In this document: positions 15,938 through 24,759 of the stretch, in pieces | Layout of the letters: each line of letters opens with the position of its first letter | How positions within the stretch are numbered: the stretch's first letter is position 1 | Source: Actinomadura macrotermitis | GTDB lineage: Bacteria; Actinomycetota; Actinomycetes; Streptosporangiales; Streptosporangiaceae | Reading direction: 5' to 3' | DNA: 64,000 nt | Assembly: GCF_009604375.1 (NCBI RefSeq) | Contig: NZ_WEGH01000001.1 | Location: 1,736,001-1,800,000, forward strand | Made by a program: the position numbers and the translations under genes | Notes under the pieces: model-generated | Told to the model about the DNA's origin: nothing | The model's input: only the letters and a program-made list of their open reading frames with translations | Database searches by the model: none

Positions 15938-18900
15938 AATCCCCCCGTCATGCCACCCTCGTCCTGCACCGGACAGCAGGACCGTACCGGGCAGCTGCGA
16001 CACTTCTCGTTCACCCGCGCCTGGAAGACCTCGCTGGCCATCCCGGTCGCGACGATCTCCACCAGCTTCTTCGGCCACTCGGGGTCGGGGTCCTCGGCGA
16101 CCGGCGGCTGCTCCTGCTCGCGCACCCGGCCCGAGAACGCCGCCTTGCCGACCTGGATCAGCTTGGCGCCGCCCGGCTCCAGCAGCCCGTGCCGCTCGAA
16201 CGCGCCCAGCATCACCGCGTACTGGTAGACGCCGAGCTGCGGGTTGCGCGCCAGGTCGCCCTTGGCGACCGGGGTGTTGGAGGTCTTGATGTCGATGATG
16301 ACGGCGCGGCCCTCGGCGTCGCGCTCGGCCCGGTCGATCCGGCCCTTGATGGTGACGCGGCCGAGGTCGACCTTGAACGACTCCTCCAGCGCGACGACCT
16401 CGTTGGGGTTGTCGCGGTGCCAGGCCAGGAACTTGTCGACCATCTGCGCGGCCTGCTCGCGCTGCTTGTCGGAGTACCAGGAGCTGCGGAAGTCCAGGTC
16501 GTGCCAGATCTCGTCGAGGCGGCGCGCCACGTCGACCTCGGTGACGCCGTCGTCGGCGCCGGCCATCTCGGCGACCGCGTGCACCACCTTGCCCATGGTG
16601 GAGAACTCGTTCGGGCCGCCCTCCTGCGCGCCGACCGCGGAGGTGAGCAGCCAGCGCAGGCCGCAGGTGGTGAACGTCTCCACCTGCGACGGCGAGATGG
16701 TGATGTCCTCGTCCTCGCGGAACGCCGGGCCCGAGTCCGACAGCGCGGTGATGGCGTACCAGTTCTCCGGCTTGGCGCCGCGCACGCCGGCGCGGGCGAG
16801 GCGGGCCAGGTGGCCGGCGGCGGCGCGGCGCATCGGCAGCGGCCGCGTCGGGTCGGTGACGGTGGCGCGCAGGTCGGCGACCAGCGACGACAGCGACAGC
16901 CAGCGGGTCTTCTCGTCCAGCTGCGACTGCTCCAGCGCGCCCGGCAGCAGCTCGTTGAGGAACCGCGACGGGCGCTCCTCGGTGTCGTCGCCGCCGATCG
17001 CGGTGACGACCAGGCGCTTGCGCGCGCGCGTGACCGCGACGTAGAACAGCCGCCGCTCCTCGTCGAGCATCTTGGCCGCCATCGACCAGCCCGCCGCGCC
17101 CGCGCCCTCGTCGCCGGGCAGGTCGTTGCCCGCCGCGTGCTCGATCAGCTCGCCGACGCCGAGCAGCGAGCCGCGCAGCCGCTGGTCGGGCCAGATGCCC
17201 TCCTGCACCCCGGCGACGACGACCACGTCCCACTCCAGGCCCTTGGCGCGGTGCGCGGTGAGGATGCGCACCGCCTCGCCCTCGGGGGCGTGCTCGGCGA
17301 GGGTGGTCGCGGCGATCTCCTGCGCGGCGATGTCGTCGACGAACAGCTCGGGCCCGGCCTGCGGCAGCCGGTCGACGAACCGCGCCGCGTGGTCGAACAG
17401 CGCGACGACGGCGTCCAGGTCGCGGTCGGCAGCGGTGCCGCGGGTGCCGCCCTTGACGCTGCGCTCCAGCAGGTGCTCGGGCAGGCCGCTGGCCTCCCAC
17501 ACCGCCCACAGCACCTCTTCGGCGGTGCCGTGCTCGGCCGCCTTGTCCCGCGCGATCTGGATCAGGTTCGCGATGCGCTCGGCAGGCGCGCGGACCTTCT
17601 CGTGCACCGGGATCAGCTCGCGGCCGTCGTCCAGCGCCGCGACGATCAGCTCGTGCAGGGGGCGGTCGCCGCCCGACAGCTCCTCCAGGTCGCGCAGCGC
17701 GCGCTTGAGGCGGCGCATGGCGAGCGCGTCGGCGCCGCCGAGCGGGCCGGTCAGCAGCTCCTCGGCGACCTCGGCGTCCAGGAACTCCTTCTTCAGCGCC
17801 GCGCGCAGCAGCACCAGGATGGGGCGCACGGCGGGCTCGCCCATCAGCGGCACCTCGTCGCCCGCGACGACGACGGGCACGCCCGCCTGCGCGAGCGCCC
17901 GGCGGATCGGCGGGATCTGCAGGACGGTGCTGCGCACCAGCACCGCCATCCGCGACCACGGCACGCCGTCCAGCAGGTGCGCGCGGCGCAGCTCGTCGGC
18001 GACGAGCGCGGCCTGCTGGCTCTCGGAGTCGGCGACGATCGCGTGGACCTCGCCGTCCTCGGCGTCGTCCAGCGGCACCAGCGCGCGGTGCTCGGCGGCG
18101 ACCGACGATCCCGCGGGCAGCCGCTTGGCGATCCGCCGCGACGCCGTCAGGATCTCCGCGCCCATCCGGCGGCTGGTGCGCAGCGCCACGACCGGCGCCG
18201 GGTCGCCGTCGATGGTGCGGAACCGCTCGGGGAACTCCAGGATGCCGCGCACGTCCGCGCCGCGGAAGCCGTAGATCGACTGGTCGGGGTCGCCGACCAC
18301 GACCAGGTCGCGGCCGTCGCCGGCCAGGTGGCGCAGCAGCTCCTCCTGGGCGGGGTCGGTGTCCTGGTACTCGTCGACGAACACCACGTCGTAGGCGTTG
18401 CGCTCCAGGATGCGCACCTCGTCCTCGGCCAGCAGCCGGGCGGCGAGGCGGATCAGCTCGCCGTAGTCGTAGGTCGGCGTCGGGTCGAGCGCGAACCGGT
18501 CGATGTAGCGGCCCATGAACCCGCCGATGGCGGGCCAGTCGTCGCGGCCGCGCAGCCGGCCCGCGTCGACGAGGTCGTCGGGGTCGTAGCCGCGTTCGGC
18601 GGCGCGCATCATGAAGTCGCGCACCTCCTCTGCGAATCCGCGGGTGGCCATCGCCTGGTGCAGCCGGGCGGGCCAGCCGCGCGCGCCGTCGATGAGCTCG
18701 CCCTCCAGCAGCCGCCGCACCTCCAGCAGCTGCTCGGGCCCCGACAGCAGCCGCGGCGCCGGCTCCTCGTTCAGCACCGCGTCGCGGCGCAGCAGCGCGT
18801 AGGCGTAGCTGTGGAACGTCAGCGCCAGCGGCGAGCGGGTGGTGCGCCGCATCCGGCCGGTGATGCGGTGCCGCAGCTCCTCGGCGGCCTTGCGGCTGAA

Positions 18901-19167
18901 GGTGAGGACGAGCACCCGCTCGGGGTCGGTGCCGCGGTTCTCGATGCGGTCGACGACCGACTCCACGATCGTGGTGGTCTTGCCGGTGCCCGGCCCGGCC
19001 AGCACCAGCAGCGGCCCGCCGGGGTGGTCCACCACCCGGCGTTGCCGGTCGTCGAGCACGGGCGCGGCGGCCCGCCCGGGACCGGCGCGCCGCACGAGAC
19101 GATAGGACGCTGCCGGCACAAGAGAAGATTCCAGCAGATGATCGGGGCTCCTCGGACCACATCGCAC
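15934..19167 (-). CDS. adnA: AdnA-like UvrD-family helicase-nuclease subunit
   Basis: Up to 1077 residues. N-terminal YRLVRR segment, Q motif (DDRQRRVVDHPGG), Walker A AGPGTGKTTT, FVDEYQDTDPAQ, GDPDQSIYGFRGA, AHRAKGLEWDVV and YVAVTRARKRL make a complete UvrD motor. The C-terminal nuclease has MGKVVHAVAE, GRIDRAERD and VIIDIKTSNT. A Cys in TTCGLRW and the terminal cluster CRSCPVRSCC look like the four-Cys iron-sulphur staple of AddB-type nucleases. The pair processes DNA ends for recombination or repair. The start is uncertain: GTG at 19167 or GTG at 19119, neither with a strong ribosome site. Confidence 0.87.
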   Translation of the reverse strand: MRCGPRSPDHLLESSLVPAASYRLVRRAGPGRAAAPVLDDRQRRVVDHPGGPLLVLAGPGTGKTTTIVESVVDRIENRGTDPERVLVLTFSRKAAEELRHRITGRMRRTTRSPLALTFHSYAYALLRRDAVLNEEPAPRLLSGPEQLLEVRRLLEGELIDGARGWPARLHQAMATRGFAEEVRDFMMRAAERGYDPDDLVDAGRLRGRDDWPAIGGFMGRYIDRFALDPTPTYDYGELIRLAARLLAEDEVRILERNAYDVVFVDEYQDTDPAQEELLRHLAGDGRDLVVVGDPDQSIYGFRGADVRGILEFPERFRTIDGDPAPVVALRTSRRMGAEILTASRRIAKRLPAGSSVAAEHRALVPLDDAEDGEVHAIVADSESQQAALVADELRRAHLLDGVPWSRMAVLVRSTVLQIPPIRRALAQAGVPVVVAGDEVPLMGEPAVRPILVLLRAALKKEFLDAEVAEELLTGPLGGADALAMRRLKRALRDLEELSGGDRPLHELIVAALDDGRELIPVHEKVRAPAERIANLIQIARDKAAEHGTAEEVLWAVWEASGLPEHLLERSVKGGTRGTAADRDLDAVVALFDHAARFVDRLPQAGPELFVDDIAAQEIAATTLAEHAPEGEAVRILTAHRAKGLEWDVVVVAGVQEGIWPDQRLRGSLLGVGELIEHAAGNDLPGDEGAGAAGWSMAAKMLDEERRLFYVAVTRARKRLVVTAIGGDDTEERPSRFLNELLPGALEQSQLDEKTRWLSLSSLVADLRATVTDPTRPLPMRRAAAGHLARLARAGVRGAKPENWYAITALSDSGPAFREDEDITISPSQVETFTTCGLRWLLTSAVGAQEGGPNEFSTMGKVVHAVAEMAGADDGVTEVDVARRLDEIWHDLDFRSSWYSDKQREQAAQMVDKFLAWHRDNPNEVVALEESFKVDLGRVTIKGRIDRAERDAEGRAVIIDIKTSNTPVAKGDLARNPQLGVYQYAVMLGAFERHGLLEPGGAKLIQVGKAAFSGRVREQEQPPVAEDPDPEWPKKLVEIVATGMASEVFQARVNEKCRSCPVRSCCPVQDEGGMTGGF

Positions 19168-19359
19168 GCATGTCGCGAATGAGGCGCACGGTAACGTCCC
19201 ACCCCCAGTTCAGCGTACTGGTCAAGGGGTTTCGGACATGCCGGGTGAGCAGCGAGTGAACGCCGCGGCAACGGGGACGGGCCGTTCGCGTGAAGAGTGA
19301 CTTACCCCACAATCGCACCGGCCGGCCGAACCCGGGCTTTGCCGCGCCGCTCGTAGGGA

Positions 19360-20232
19360 ATGCGGATCACGTTCCGCAGGGACGGCCGAAGGACGGTGGG
19401 AGCGACGGACCCGAACGAGCACCCGGGAATGAGCCGGCGCCGGTTCCTCGGCGTCATCACGGCGGCCGGGTTCACCGGGGCGGCGACACTGGGCGCCGGG
19501 ATCGCGCTCGAGGACCGGTACGGCGGACGCTCCGGCTCCGGTGCCGCCACCGCCCGGCACGCGTCCCTGGCCCACCCCAAGCCGAAGACTGCGCCGCCGC
19601 CCGGCTGGACGCAGGCGCGGCTGCAGACCACGGCCACCCCCGTGCACACCCTGCGCGAGTTCCAGCCTCCGCCGCCGCCGAACGCGGTCGCGCTCACCAT
19701 CGACGACGGGCCGCACCCCGAGTGGACGCCCCGCATGCTCGACCTGCTGGCCAAGCACGACGTCAAGGCGACGTTCTCGCTCATCGGCGTCCAGGTGAAG
19801 GAGCAGCCGAAGATCGTCGAGCGGATCGTCGCGGCCGGGCACCAGATCTCCAACCACACCATGAACCACCCGACGCCGTTCACCGCGATCGGCCGCGAAC
19901 GCATCCACGCCGAGATCACCGAGGCGCGGGTGCGGATCGAGGAGGCCACCGGGTTCGCGCCGCGCTACTTCCGCTCCCCCGGCGGCGCCTGGAACCCCTA
20001 CACCCTCCAGCTGTGCGCCGAGCAGGGGATGACCCCGATCGACTGGGACATCGACCCGCGCGACTGGGCGCGGCCCGGCACCGCGCACATCGAGCGCGCC
20101 ATGCTGGCCGCCGCGCCCGGCGCCATCCTGCTCTGCCACGACGGCGGCGGCGACCGCGCCCAGACGCTCCTGGCGCTGGACCGTGTGCTGCCCGCCCTCA
20201 AGGCACGCGGGCTGAAGTTCGTCTCACTCTGA
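19360..20232 (+). CDS. Tat-exported polysaccharide deacetylase (NodB domain, CE4)
   Basis: About 290 residues with a twin-arginine signal (SRRRFLGVITAAGFTGAATL). The NodB domain follows: ALTIDDGPHPEW supplies the catalytic Asp-Asp, NHTMNHP the H-x3-H zinc ligands, RSPGGAWN the substrate Arg, DIDPRDW and ILLCHDGGG the final His. It should remove N-acetyl groups from peptidoglycan or another exported glycan. The start is either the ATG at 19360 or the ATG at 19429, just before the SRRR motif; both have a GGGA very close. The TTIDDGP variant (Ile instead of Phe) is common. It is divergent from adnA, with 190 bases between. Confidence 0.88.
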   Translation: MRITFRRDGRRTVGATDPNEHPGMSRRRFLGVITAAGFTGAATLGAGIALEDRYGGRSGSGAATARHASLAHPKPKTAPPPGWTQARLQTTATPVHTLREFQPPPPPNAVALTIDDGPHPEWTPRMLDLLAKHDVKATFSLIGVQVKEQPKIVERIVAAGHQISNHTMNHPTPFTAIGRERIHAEITEARVRIEEATGFAPRYFRSPGGAWNPYTLQLCAEQGMTPIDWDIDPRDWARPGTAHIERAMLAAAPGAILLCHDGGGDRAQTLLALDRVLPALKARGLKFVSL

Positions 20233-20565
20233 CGGGCCGCCCGGCTCCTCGTCCGGCCACCACCGCGCCCGGCGCATGTCGACGCGGCGGCCGTCCGGGC
20301 GCAGCGGGGTGCCCTCGACGCGGTACTCCTCCAGCGCCCGGACCTCGTGCCCGGACGGCGGCCCGCCGTCGGCGCGCACCACCCGCCACCACGGGACGCC
20401 GCCGCCGAACAGCGACATCACCCGCCCGACCTGGCGCGGCCCGCCCTGCCCGACCAGCTCGGCGATGTCGCCGTAGGCGAGCACCCGGCCGGGCGGGATC
20501 CGCTCGACGGTGTCCAGCACCAGCTCGGCGTACTCGTCAGGCTCCGACGGCATCCCCCGGTTCAT
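20224..20565 (-). CDS. Alkyltransferase-like protein (MGMT fold, Cys replaced by Trp)
   Basis: A 113-residue MGMT-family DNA-binding domain. It keeps the wing and helix-turn-helix (RIPPGRVLAYGDIAELVG, then RQVGRVM) but the alkyl-acceptor motif PCHR reads PWWR (residues 58-61). It therefore cannot remove alkyl groups itself and matches ATL proteins, which bind O6-alkylguanine, bend the DNA and recruit nucleotide excision repair. It overlaps the convergent deacetylase gene by nine bases. Rv3204 of M. tuberculosis occupies a comparable place beside its adn genes, as I recall. Confidence 0.85.
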   Translation of the reverse strand: MNRGMPSEPDEYAELVLDTVERIPPGRVLAYGDIAELVGQGGPRQVGRVMSLFGGGVPWWRVVRADGGPPSGHEVRALEEYRVEGTPLRPDGRRVDMRRARWWPDEEPGGPSE

Positions 20566-20611
20566 CCGCCGATTCTGGCGCGTCCCTACGACGGAACGCG
20601 AGCCACCCGGC

Positions 20612-21799
20612 TCAGTCGCGGTTGCGGGCCGCGTACATCAGGGACCCCACCAGCCCGACCAGGGCCAGCGCGCCCGTGACCACGTACGCCAGGATCGGGC
20701 CGCTCGGGTGGTGGACGACCCGGATCGGCCCCTCGTCGTCCGCACCGAACCGCCGGTCGCCCGCCAGCCCCATCCCGTCCGCGCGGAAGCCCGCGATCCG
20801 GTCGGACTCCGTCAGCGCCGACAGCGCGTCCACCCGCCCGAACCCGACGCCGAGGTCGTAGCCGCGCGCCGGGCGCTGCTGCGGCCCCGCGACGAGGGCC
20901 TGCGCGACGAGCGCGGGCGCCATCTTGGGATGCCGGGACCGGATCAGCGCGGCCACCCCGGACACGAACGCGGTGGCGGGGCTGGTGCCGTCGCCGATCC
21001 AGTACCGGCTGCCCGGCCCCGCGCCGATGATCTGCACGCCCGGCGCCGACACCACCACGGCGGAGTTGCGGTTGGAGAACCCGGCGTGGCGGCCCGCCGC
21101 GTCGACGGCGGCGACCGAGATGACGCCGGGGAACGACGCCGGATAGGTGAACTCGGCGTGCCCGCCGCGCCTGGCCGAGCGCTCCGCGCCGCCGTTCCCG
21201 GCGGCGGCGACCACCACGACGCCGCGGCCGATCGCGTACGCGACGGCCTGGCGCTCGTCGCGGGTCGGGTAGGAGCGGCCGAGCGACAGGTTGATCACGT
21301 CGGCGCCGTGGTCGACGGCGTAGCGGATGCCCTGCGCGATCGTGCCCTCGTAGCGGCGGTCGCCGCCGAAGGCGGCGAAGCCGGGTTCGTCGCGCTCCAG
21401 GATCACCCGCAGCGACAGCAGCCGCGCCTCGGGCGCGACGCCGATCATGCCGTCCGCGGCGCCGGGGCCGTGGCCGTGCCCGGCGATGATCGAGGCCATG
21501 TTGGTGCCGTGCAGCCGCTTGGGCTCGGTGCCGGGCGGGTTGGCGCCCGCGGTGTAGTCGGGGCCGACGGTGACCGAGCCGGCCAGGTCGGCCTGGGTGT
21601 CGTCGACGCCGGAGTCCAGCACCGCGACCGTCACGCCGCGGCCCCGGCTGAGCGACCAGGCGCGCGGCACGTTCAGCGAGTCCAGCACGGGCGTCACCGC
21701 GTCGCGGACCTGGTCGGCGCGCGCGGGCGGCGCCGGCGGCAGGAGGGTCGGCAGGGCGAGCGCCAGCGCGGCGGCGGCCGCGGCGGCGCGGGTCAGCAC
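20612..21799 (-). CDS. Mycosin-type S8 subtilisin protease, copy 1
   Basis: A 395-residue secreted, membrane-anchored serine protease. A signal peptide (LTRAAAAAAALALALPTLLP) is followed by the Asp motif VAVLDSGVD, the His motif HGTNMASIIAGHGHG and the Ser motif GDGTSPATAFVSG; a C-terminal helix (ILAYVVTGALALVGLVGSLM) ends in RNRD. This is the MycP layout, which in ESX systems caps the periplasmic side and cleaves EspB-like substrates. The GTG at 21799 has GGAG five bases upstream and overlaps the preceding membrane-protein gene by seven bases, so the two are coupled. Confidence 0.88.
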   Translation of the reverse strand: MLTRAAAAAAALALALPTLLPPAPPARADQVRDAVTPVLDSLNVPRAWSLSRGRGVTVAVLDSGVDDTQADLAGSVTVGPDYTAGANPPGTEPKRLHGTNMASIIAGHGHGPGAADGMIGVAPEARLLSLRVILERDEPGFAAFGGDRRYEGTIAQGIRYAVDHGADVINLSLGRSYPTRDERQAVAYAIGRGVVVVAAAGNGGAERSARRGGHAEFTYPASFPGVISVAAVDAAGRHAGFSNRNSAVVVSAPGVQIIGAGPGSRYWIGDGTSPATAFVSGVAALIRSRHPKMAPALVAQALVAGPQQRPARGYDLGVGFGRVDALSALTESDRIAGFRADGMGLAGDRRFGADDEGPIRVVHHPSGPILAYVVTGALALVGLVGSLMYAARNRD

Positions 21800-22548
21800 G
21801 ACCACTCCGGGGTGCCGCAGCGGACCGCGGCGGGCCTGGTGAGCGGGCGCAGCACCGCCTCGGCGAGCTGCGGGCCGAGCGCCGCCAGGTCCTCCTGGCG
21901 GCGAGCGCGGACGGCGGGCCGCCCGTCGGCGTACCCGACGGTCGCCGCGACCACGTACGGACCGTGCTGGCGGACCGCCGACGCCTGCCGGGCCGCGTCG
22001 CCGAACCGGGCGGTGACCGACCCGGGGAACGACAGCGCGCGCAGCCCGGGGCCGGGCGGCCCGGCGGCGAACCAGTGCGCGGCCTCGCGGGCGCGGGCCT
22101 CGTCGGGGAAGGCGACGACGCCGACGGTGACGGCGAGGCCCTGCAGCTGGTCCAGGTAGCCGGCCCGCAGCACCGCGCGGCAGCGGCGCGCGGTCAGGGT
22201 CGCGCCGAGCCGCGGGTCGACGCCGTCGGCGCAGCCCGCGCCGGGGTCGATGCCGACCCGCCGCGCCGTCTCGGCCGGGCCGAGGTCCAGGGTGTAGCCG
22301 ATCCGCTCGGGGAAGATCCGCCCGGCGGGCCAGGTGCGGTAGCGGGCGGCGATCTCGGCTGTGCCGGCGGCGGCGACCTCGGCGGGCGTGGGGTCGCGGG
22401 TGAGCTCGCCGGCCAGCCGCGCCCCGGCCGCCACCAGCACGGCGGCGCAGCCCGCGGCGGCGACGAGCGCGACCACGGCGCGTCCCCCGCGCCGCGCGGG
22501 GTCCGGCTCGTCGTCGGCCTCGGGGGGACGGATCTCGGCGCGCGACAC
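21793..22548 (-). CDS. Single-pass membrane protein paired with mycosin, copy 1
   Basis: A 251-residue protein: charged cytosolic N-terminus (about 1-22), one transmembrane helix (VVALVAAAGCAAVLVAAGA, about 24-42), then an external domain of about 200 residues. The domain has the shared motif YRTWPAGRIFPERIGY, several paired Cys (GCADGV, RRCRAVLRAGYLDQLQG) and GVVAFPDE. It is clearly paralogous to the protein at 23809-24654. I recognise no named family. Tight coupling to a mycosin gene suggests it is a partner, substrate or inhibitor of the protease at the cell surface. Confidence 0.7.
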   Translation of the reverse strand: MSRAEIRPPEADDEPDPARRGGRAVVALVAAAGCAAVLVAAGARLAGELTRDPTPAEVAAAGTAEIAARYRTWPAGRIFPERIGYTLDLGPAETARRVGIDPGAGCADGVDPRLGATLTARRCRAVLRAGYLDQLQGLAVTVGVVAFPDEARAREAAHWFAAGPPGPGLRALSFPGSVTARFGDAARQASAVRQHGPYVVAATVGYADGRPAVRARRQEDLAALGPQLAEAVLRPLTRPAAVRCGTPEWSC

Positions 22549-22591
22549 GACGGGAGAGTAACCGACCGGGGACGCCGGTGGGGCGCGCGGA

Positions 22592-23815
22592 TCAGTCCGG
22601 GCGGCGCGGCGCGCGGCGGGCCAGCGCCACCGCGATGACCAGCGCGGCGCCGGCGCCGATGACGCCGCCCGCGGTGACCGCCGCGATCAGCGGCCGGAAC
22701 CAGGCGGGGTGCGGCACGACCGCGACCGGGCCGGGGCTGCCGTCGCCGAACCGCTCGCCGGCCGCCTTGCCGCCGGTGCCGCCGGGCCTGGCCGCGGTGA
22801 GCCGGCCCGCGGCGCTCAGCGCGCGGAACGCGCTGACCTCGCCGAACCCGGTGCCGACCTCGTACTTGCCGCCGTCGTTGCGGCTGCCGGCGATGAGCGC
22901 CTGCGCGACGAGCGCGGGCGGCATCTTGGGGTGCCGGGACCGGATCAGCGCGGCGATGCCCGACACCACGGCGCTGGCGTCGCTGGTGCCGTCGCTGAGG
23001 TAGTACCTGCGGCCGGGCCCGGCGACCGGCAGCCCGGCGCCCGGCGCGGAGATCACCACCGAGTAGTTGCGGTTGGAGAACCCGGCGCGGGCGTGGTCGG
23101 GGTCGGTCGCGGCGACCGCGATGACGCCGGGGTAGGACGCGGGGTAGGAGTAGGGCGCGAAGCCGTCCTCGTCGAGCCTGCGCTGCTTGTCGCCGTCGTT
23201 GCCGACGGCCGACACCACCACGACGCCCTTGCCGATGGCGTAGCCGATGGCGGCGCGCTCCTCGGGGGCCTCCTCGTACTTGCCGAGGGACAGGTTGATC
23301 ACGTCGGCGCCGTGGTCGGCGGCGTAGCGGATGCCGCGGGCGACGGCGTCGTCCGCGCCGTCGGAGACCCGGTAGCGGCCGTAGCTGGCGTCCTCGGGCT
23401 CGCCGATCGCGCGGATCGCCAGGACGCGGGCCTGCGGCGCGATCCCGATGATCCCGGCGCCGCCGCCGGGGCCGTGGCCGTGCCCGGCGATGATCGAGGC
23501 CATGCCGGTGCCGTGCCGGCGGACGCCCCGGGTGCCGGCGTCGACCTCGGCGAGCATGTTGGGGCCGGTGGTGACCGAGCCGGTCAGGTCGGCCTGGGTC
23601 GCGTCCACGCCGGAGTCGACGACGGCGACGGTGACGCCCGCGCCGCGGGTGATCTTCCAGGCGCCGTCGGTCTCCAGCAGCTTCAGGATGGGTTCCTGCC
23701 GGTCGCGGACCTCGTCGGCGCGGGCGGGCGCGGGGGCCAGGACCGTCCCGGCGAGGGCGGCGGCGGCGAGCCCGGCGGCGGCGCGGCGGAGCCTCGGCCC
23801 CGTGGCGGCTAGCAC
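22592..23815 (-). CDS. Mycosin-type S8 subtilisin protease, copy 2
   Basis: A 407-residue paralogue of the preceding mycosin. Signal peptide (RRAAAGLAAAALAGTVLAP), catalytic Asp in VAVVDSGVD, His in HGTGMASIIAGHGHG, Ser in SDGTSDASAVVSG, and a C-terminal anchor (AVTAGGVIGAGAALVIAVAL) with a basic tail. The GTG at 23815 has AGGAG five bases upstream and overlaps the upstream gene by seven bases (GTGCTAG), exactly as in copy 1 (GTGCTGA). Upstream in-frame sequence is out-of-frame reading of the partner gene and was excluded. Confidence 0.88.
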   Translation of the reverse strand: MLAATGPRLRRAAAGLAAAALAGTVLAPAPARADEVRDRQEPILKLLETDGAWKITRGAGVTVAVVDSGVDATQADLTGSVTTGPNMLAEVDAGTRGVRRHGTGMASIIAGHGHGPGGGAGIIGIAPQARVLAIRAIGEPEDASYGRYRVSDGADDAVARGIRYAADHGADVINLSLGKYEEAPEERAAIGYAIGKGVVVVSAVGNDGDKQRRLDEDGFAPYSYPASYPGVIAVAATDPDHARAGFSNRNYSVVISAPGAGLPVAGPGRRYYLSDGTSDASAVVSGIAALIRSRHPKMPPALVAQALIAGSRNDGGKYEVGTGFGEVSAFRALSAAGRLTAARPGGTGGKAAGERFGDGSPGPVAVVPHPAWFRPLIAAVTAGGVIGAGAALVIAVALARRAPRRPD

Positions 23816-24654
23816 TGCCACTCCTTCTTCGCCGCGCAGTCGGGCAGCGGCCGGGTCGCCAGCGGCCGGGCGACCTCCTCGGCCAGCTGCGGCGCCAGCG
23901 CGAACGGCGACCCGGGCCGCCGCTTGGTGACCGCGGCGGCGGGGCGGCCGTCGGCCTGGCCGGCCGCGGTCAGCACCACGTAGGGCCCGGCGCGGCCGGC
24001 GAAGCGCTGCTGGCGGGCGGCGTCGGTGAACCGCGCGGACGCGGTGCCGGGGAAGGCGACGGCGTGCAGCGCGGGCGTCACCGGCACGGGCCGGTCGGCG
24101 TCGGGGGCGGAGGAGGGCGGCATCTCCTTCAGCGCCGCGTCGGCCTTCCAGGCGTCGGGGAAGGCGACCACGCCGACGGTGACCACGACGCCCTGCAGCT
24201 GGTCGGTGTAGGTGGCGCGCAGCGCCGCGCGGCAGCCGTGCCTGCGCAGCACCTCGCCGACCTGGTCGTCGGCGGCGCCCGCGCAGGAGGTGTCGGGGAG
24301 CACGCCGACGCGGGCGGCGTACTCGGTGCGGCCGCCGGGCAGGGCGTAGGCGAGCCGTTCGGGGAAGATCCGCCCGGCGGGCCAGGTGCGCCAGCGGCGG
24401 GCCACCTCGGCGTCGGCGGCGCGCTGCAGTTCGGCGTTGGTGGGGGGCCGGGTCAGCGCGGCCCAGGCCACGGTGAGGGCGCCGCCGCTCAGCGCCGAGA
24501 AGCACACGCCGAGGAGGATCGCCACGACCATCCACTGGCGGGCGTGCAGGCCGAGCACCGTGGGCCGCGCGGGAGGTCCGGGGAACCGGCCGCCCGGCGC
24601 GGGCGGCGGGACCGGAGGCTGAGGTGGAACAGGCCAGGACGCCACAACCGTCAA
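23809..24654 (-). CDS. Single-pass membrane protein paired with mycosin, copy 2
   Basis: A 281-residue paralogue of the 21793-22548 product, sharing RWRTWPAGRIFPERL, the Cys-rich middle (SCAGAADD, HGCRAALRATYTDQLQG) and GVVAFPDAW. It has a Pro-rich cytosolic leader (PPQPPVPPPAPGG) absent from copy 1 and one membrane helix (about 42-65). It is the first gene of the four-gene set, so the promoter should lie in 24655-24706, just before the terminator of the CsbD gene. Function unknown; see the neighbouring protease. Confidence 0.7.
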   Translation of the reverse strand: MTVVASWPVPPQPPVPPPAPGGRFPGPPARPTVLGLHARQWMVVAILLGVCFSALSGGALTVAWAALTRPPTNAELQRAADAEVARRWRTWPAGRIFPERLAYALPGGRTEYAARVGVLPDTSCAGAADDQVGEVLRRHGCRAALRATYTDQLQGVVVTVGVVAFPDAWKADAALKEMPPSSAPDADRPVPVTPALHAVAFPGTASARFTDAARQQRFAGRAGPYVVLTAAGQADGRPAAAVTKRRPGSPFALAPQLAEEVARPLATRPLPDCAAKKEWQC

Positions 24655-24706
24655 GATTAGCTGTGCTTTGTCACGATCCGCCCGCCAGGTAAGGGGCCTG
24701 TACGGA

Positions 24707-24733
24707 AAAGGGCCCCCGCACCGGGGGCCCTTT
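24707..24733 (-). terminator. Strong intrinsic terminator after the CsbD-like gene
   Basis: A perfect 12-bp stem (24707-24718 with 24722-24733) closes a three-base loop; the stem is AAAGGGCCCCCG. Read on the minus strand it ends in TTTT, so it terminates the CsbD gene, whose stop is at 24760, and insulates the mycosin operon. Confidence 0.85.
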
Positions 24734-24759
24734 CCTGGTCTGCTCGCGAATGCGGCGGA

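Noticed and set aside
12560..19182. Long plus-strand frames opposite the adn genes
   Set aside because: Composition (Ala/Gly/Arg/Val-rich, no domains) is typical of antisense frames in GC-rich DNA, and real helicase motifs lie on the minus strand.
12584..19318. A single 2244-residue helicase fusion
   Set aside because: The first half of that frame is Arg-rich out-of-frame sequence of the AdnA gene; the two helicases are separate, overlapping genes.
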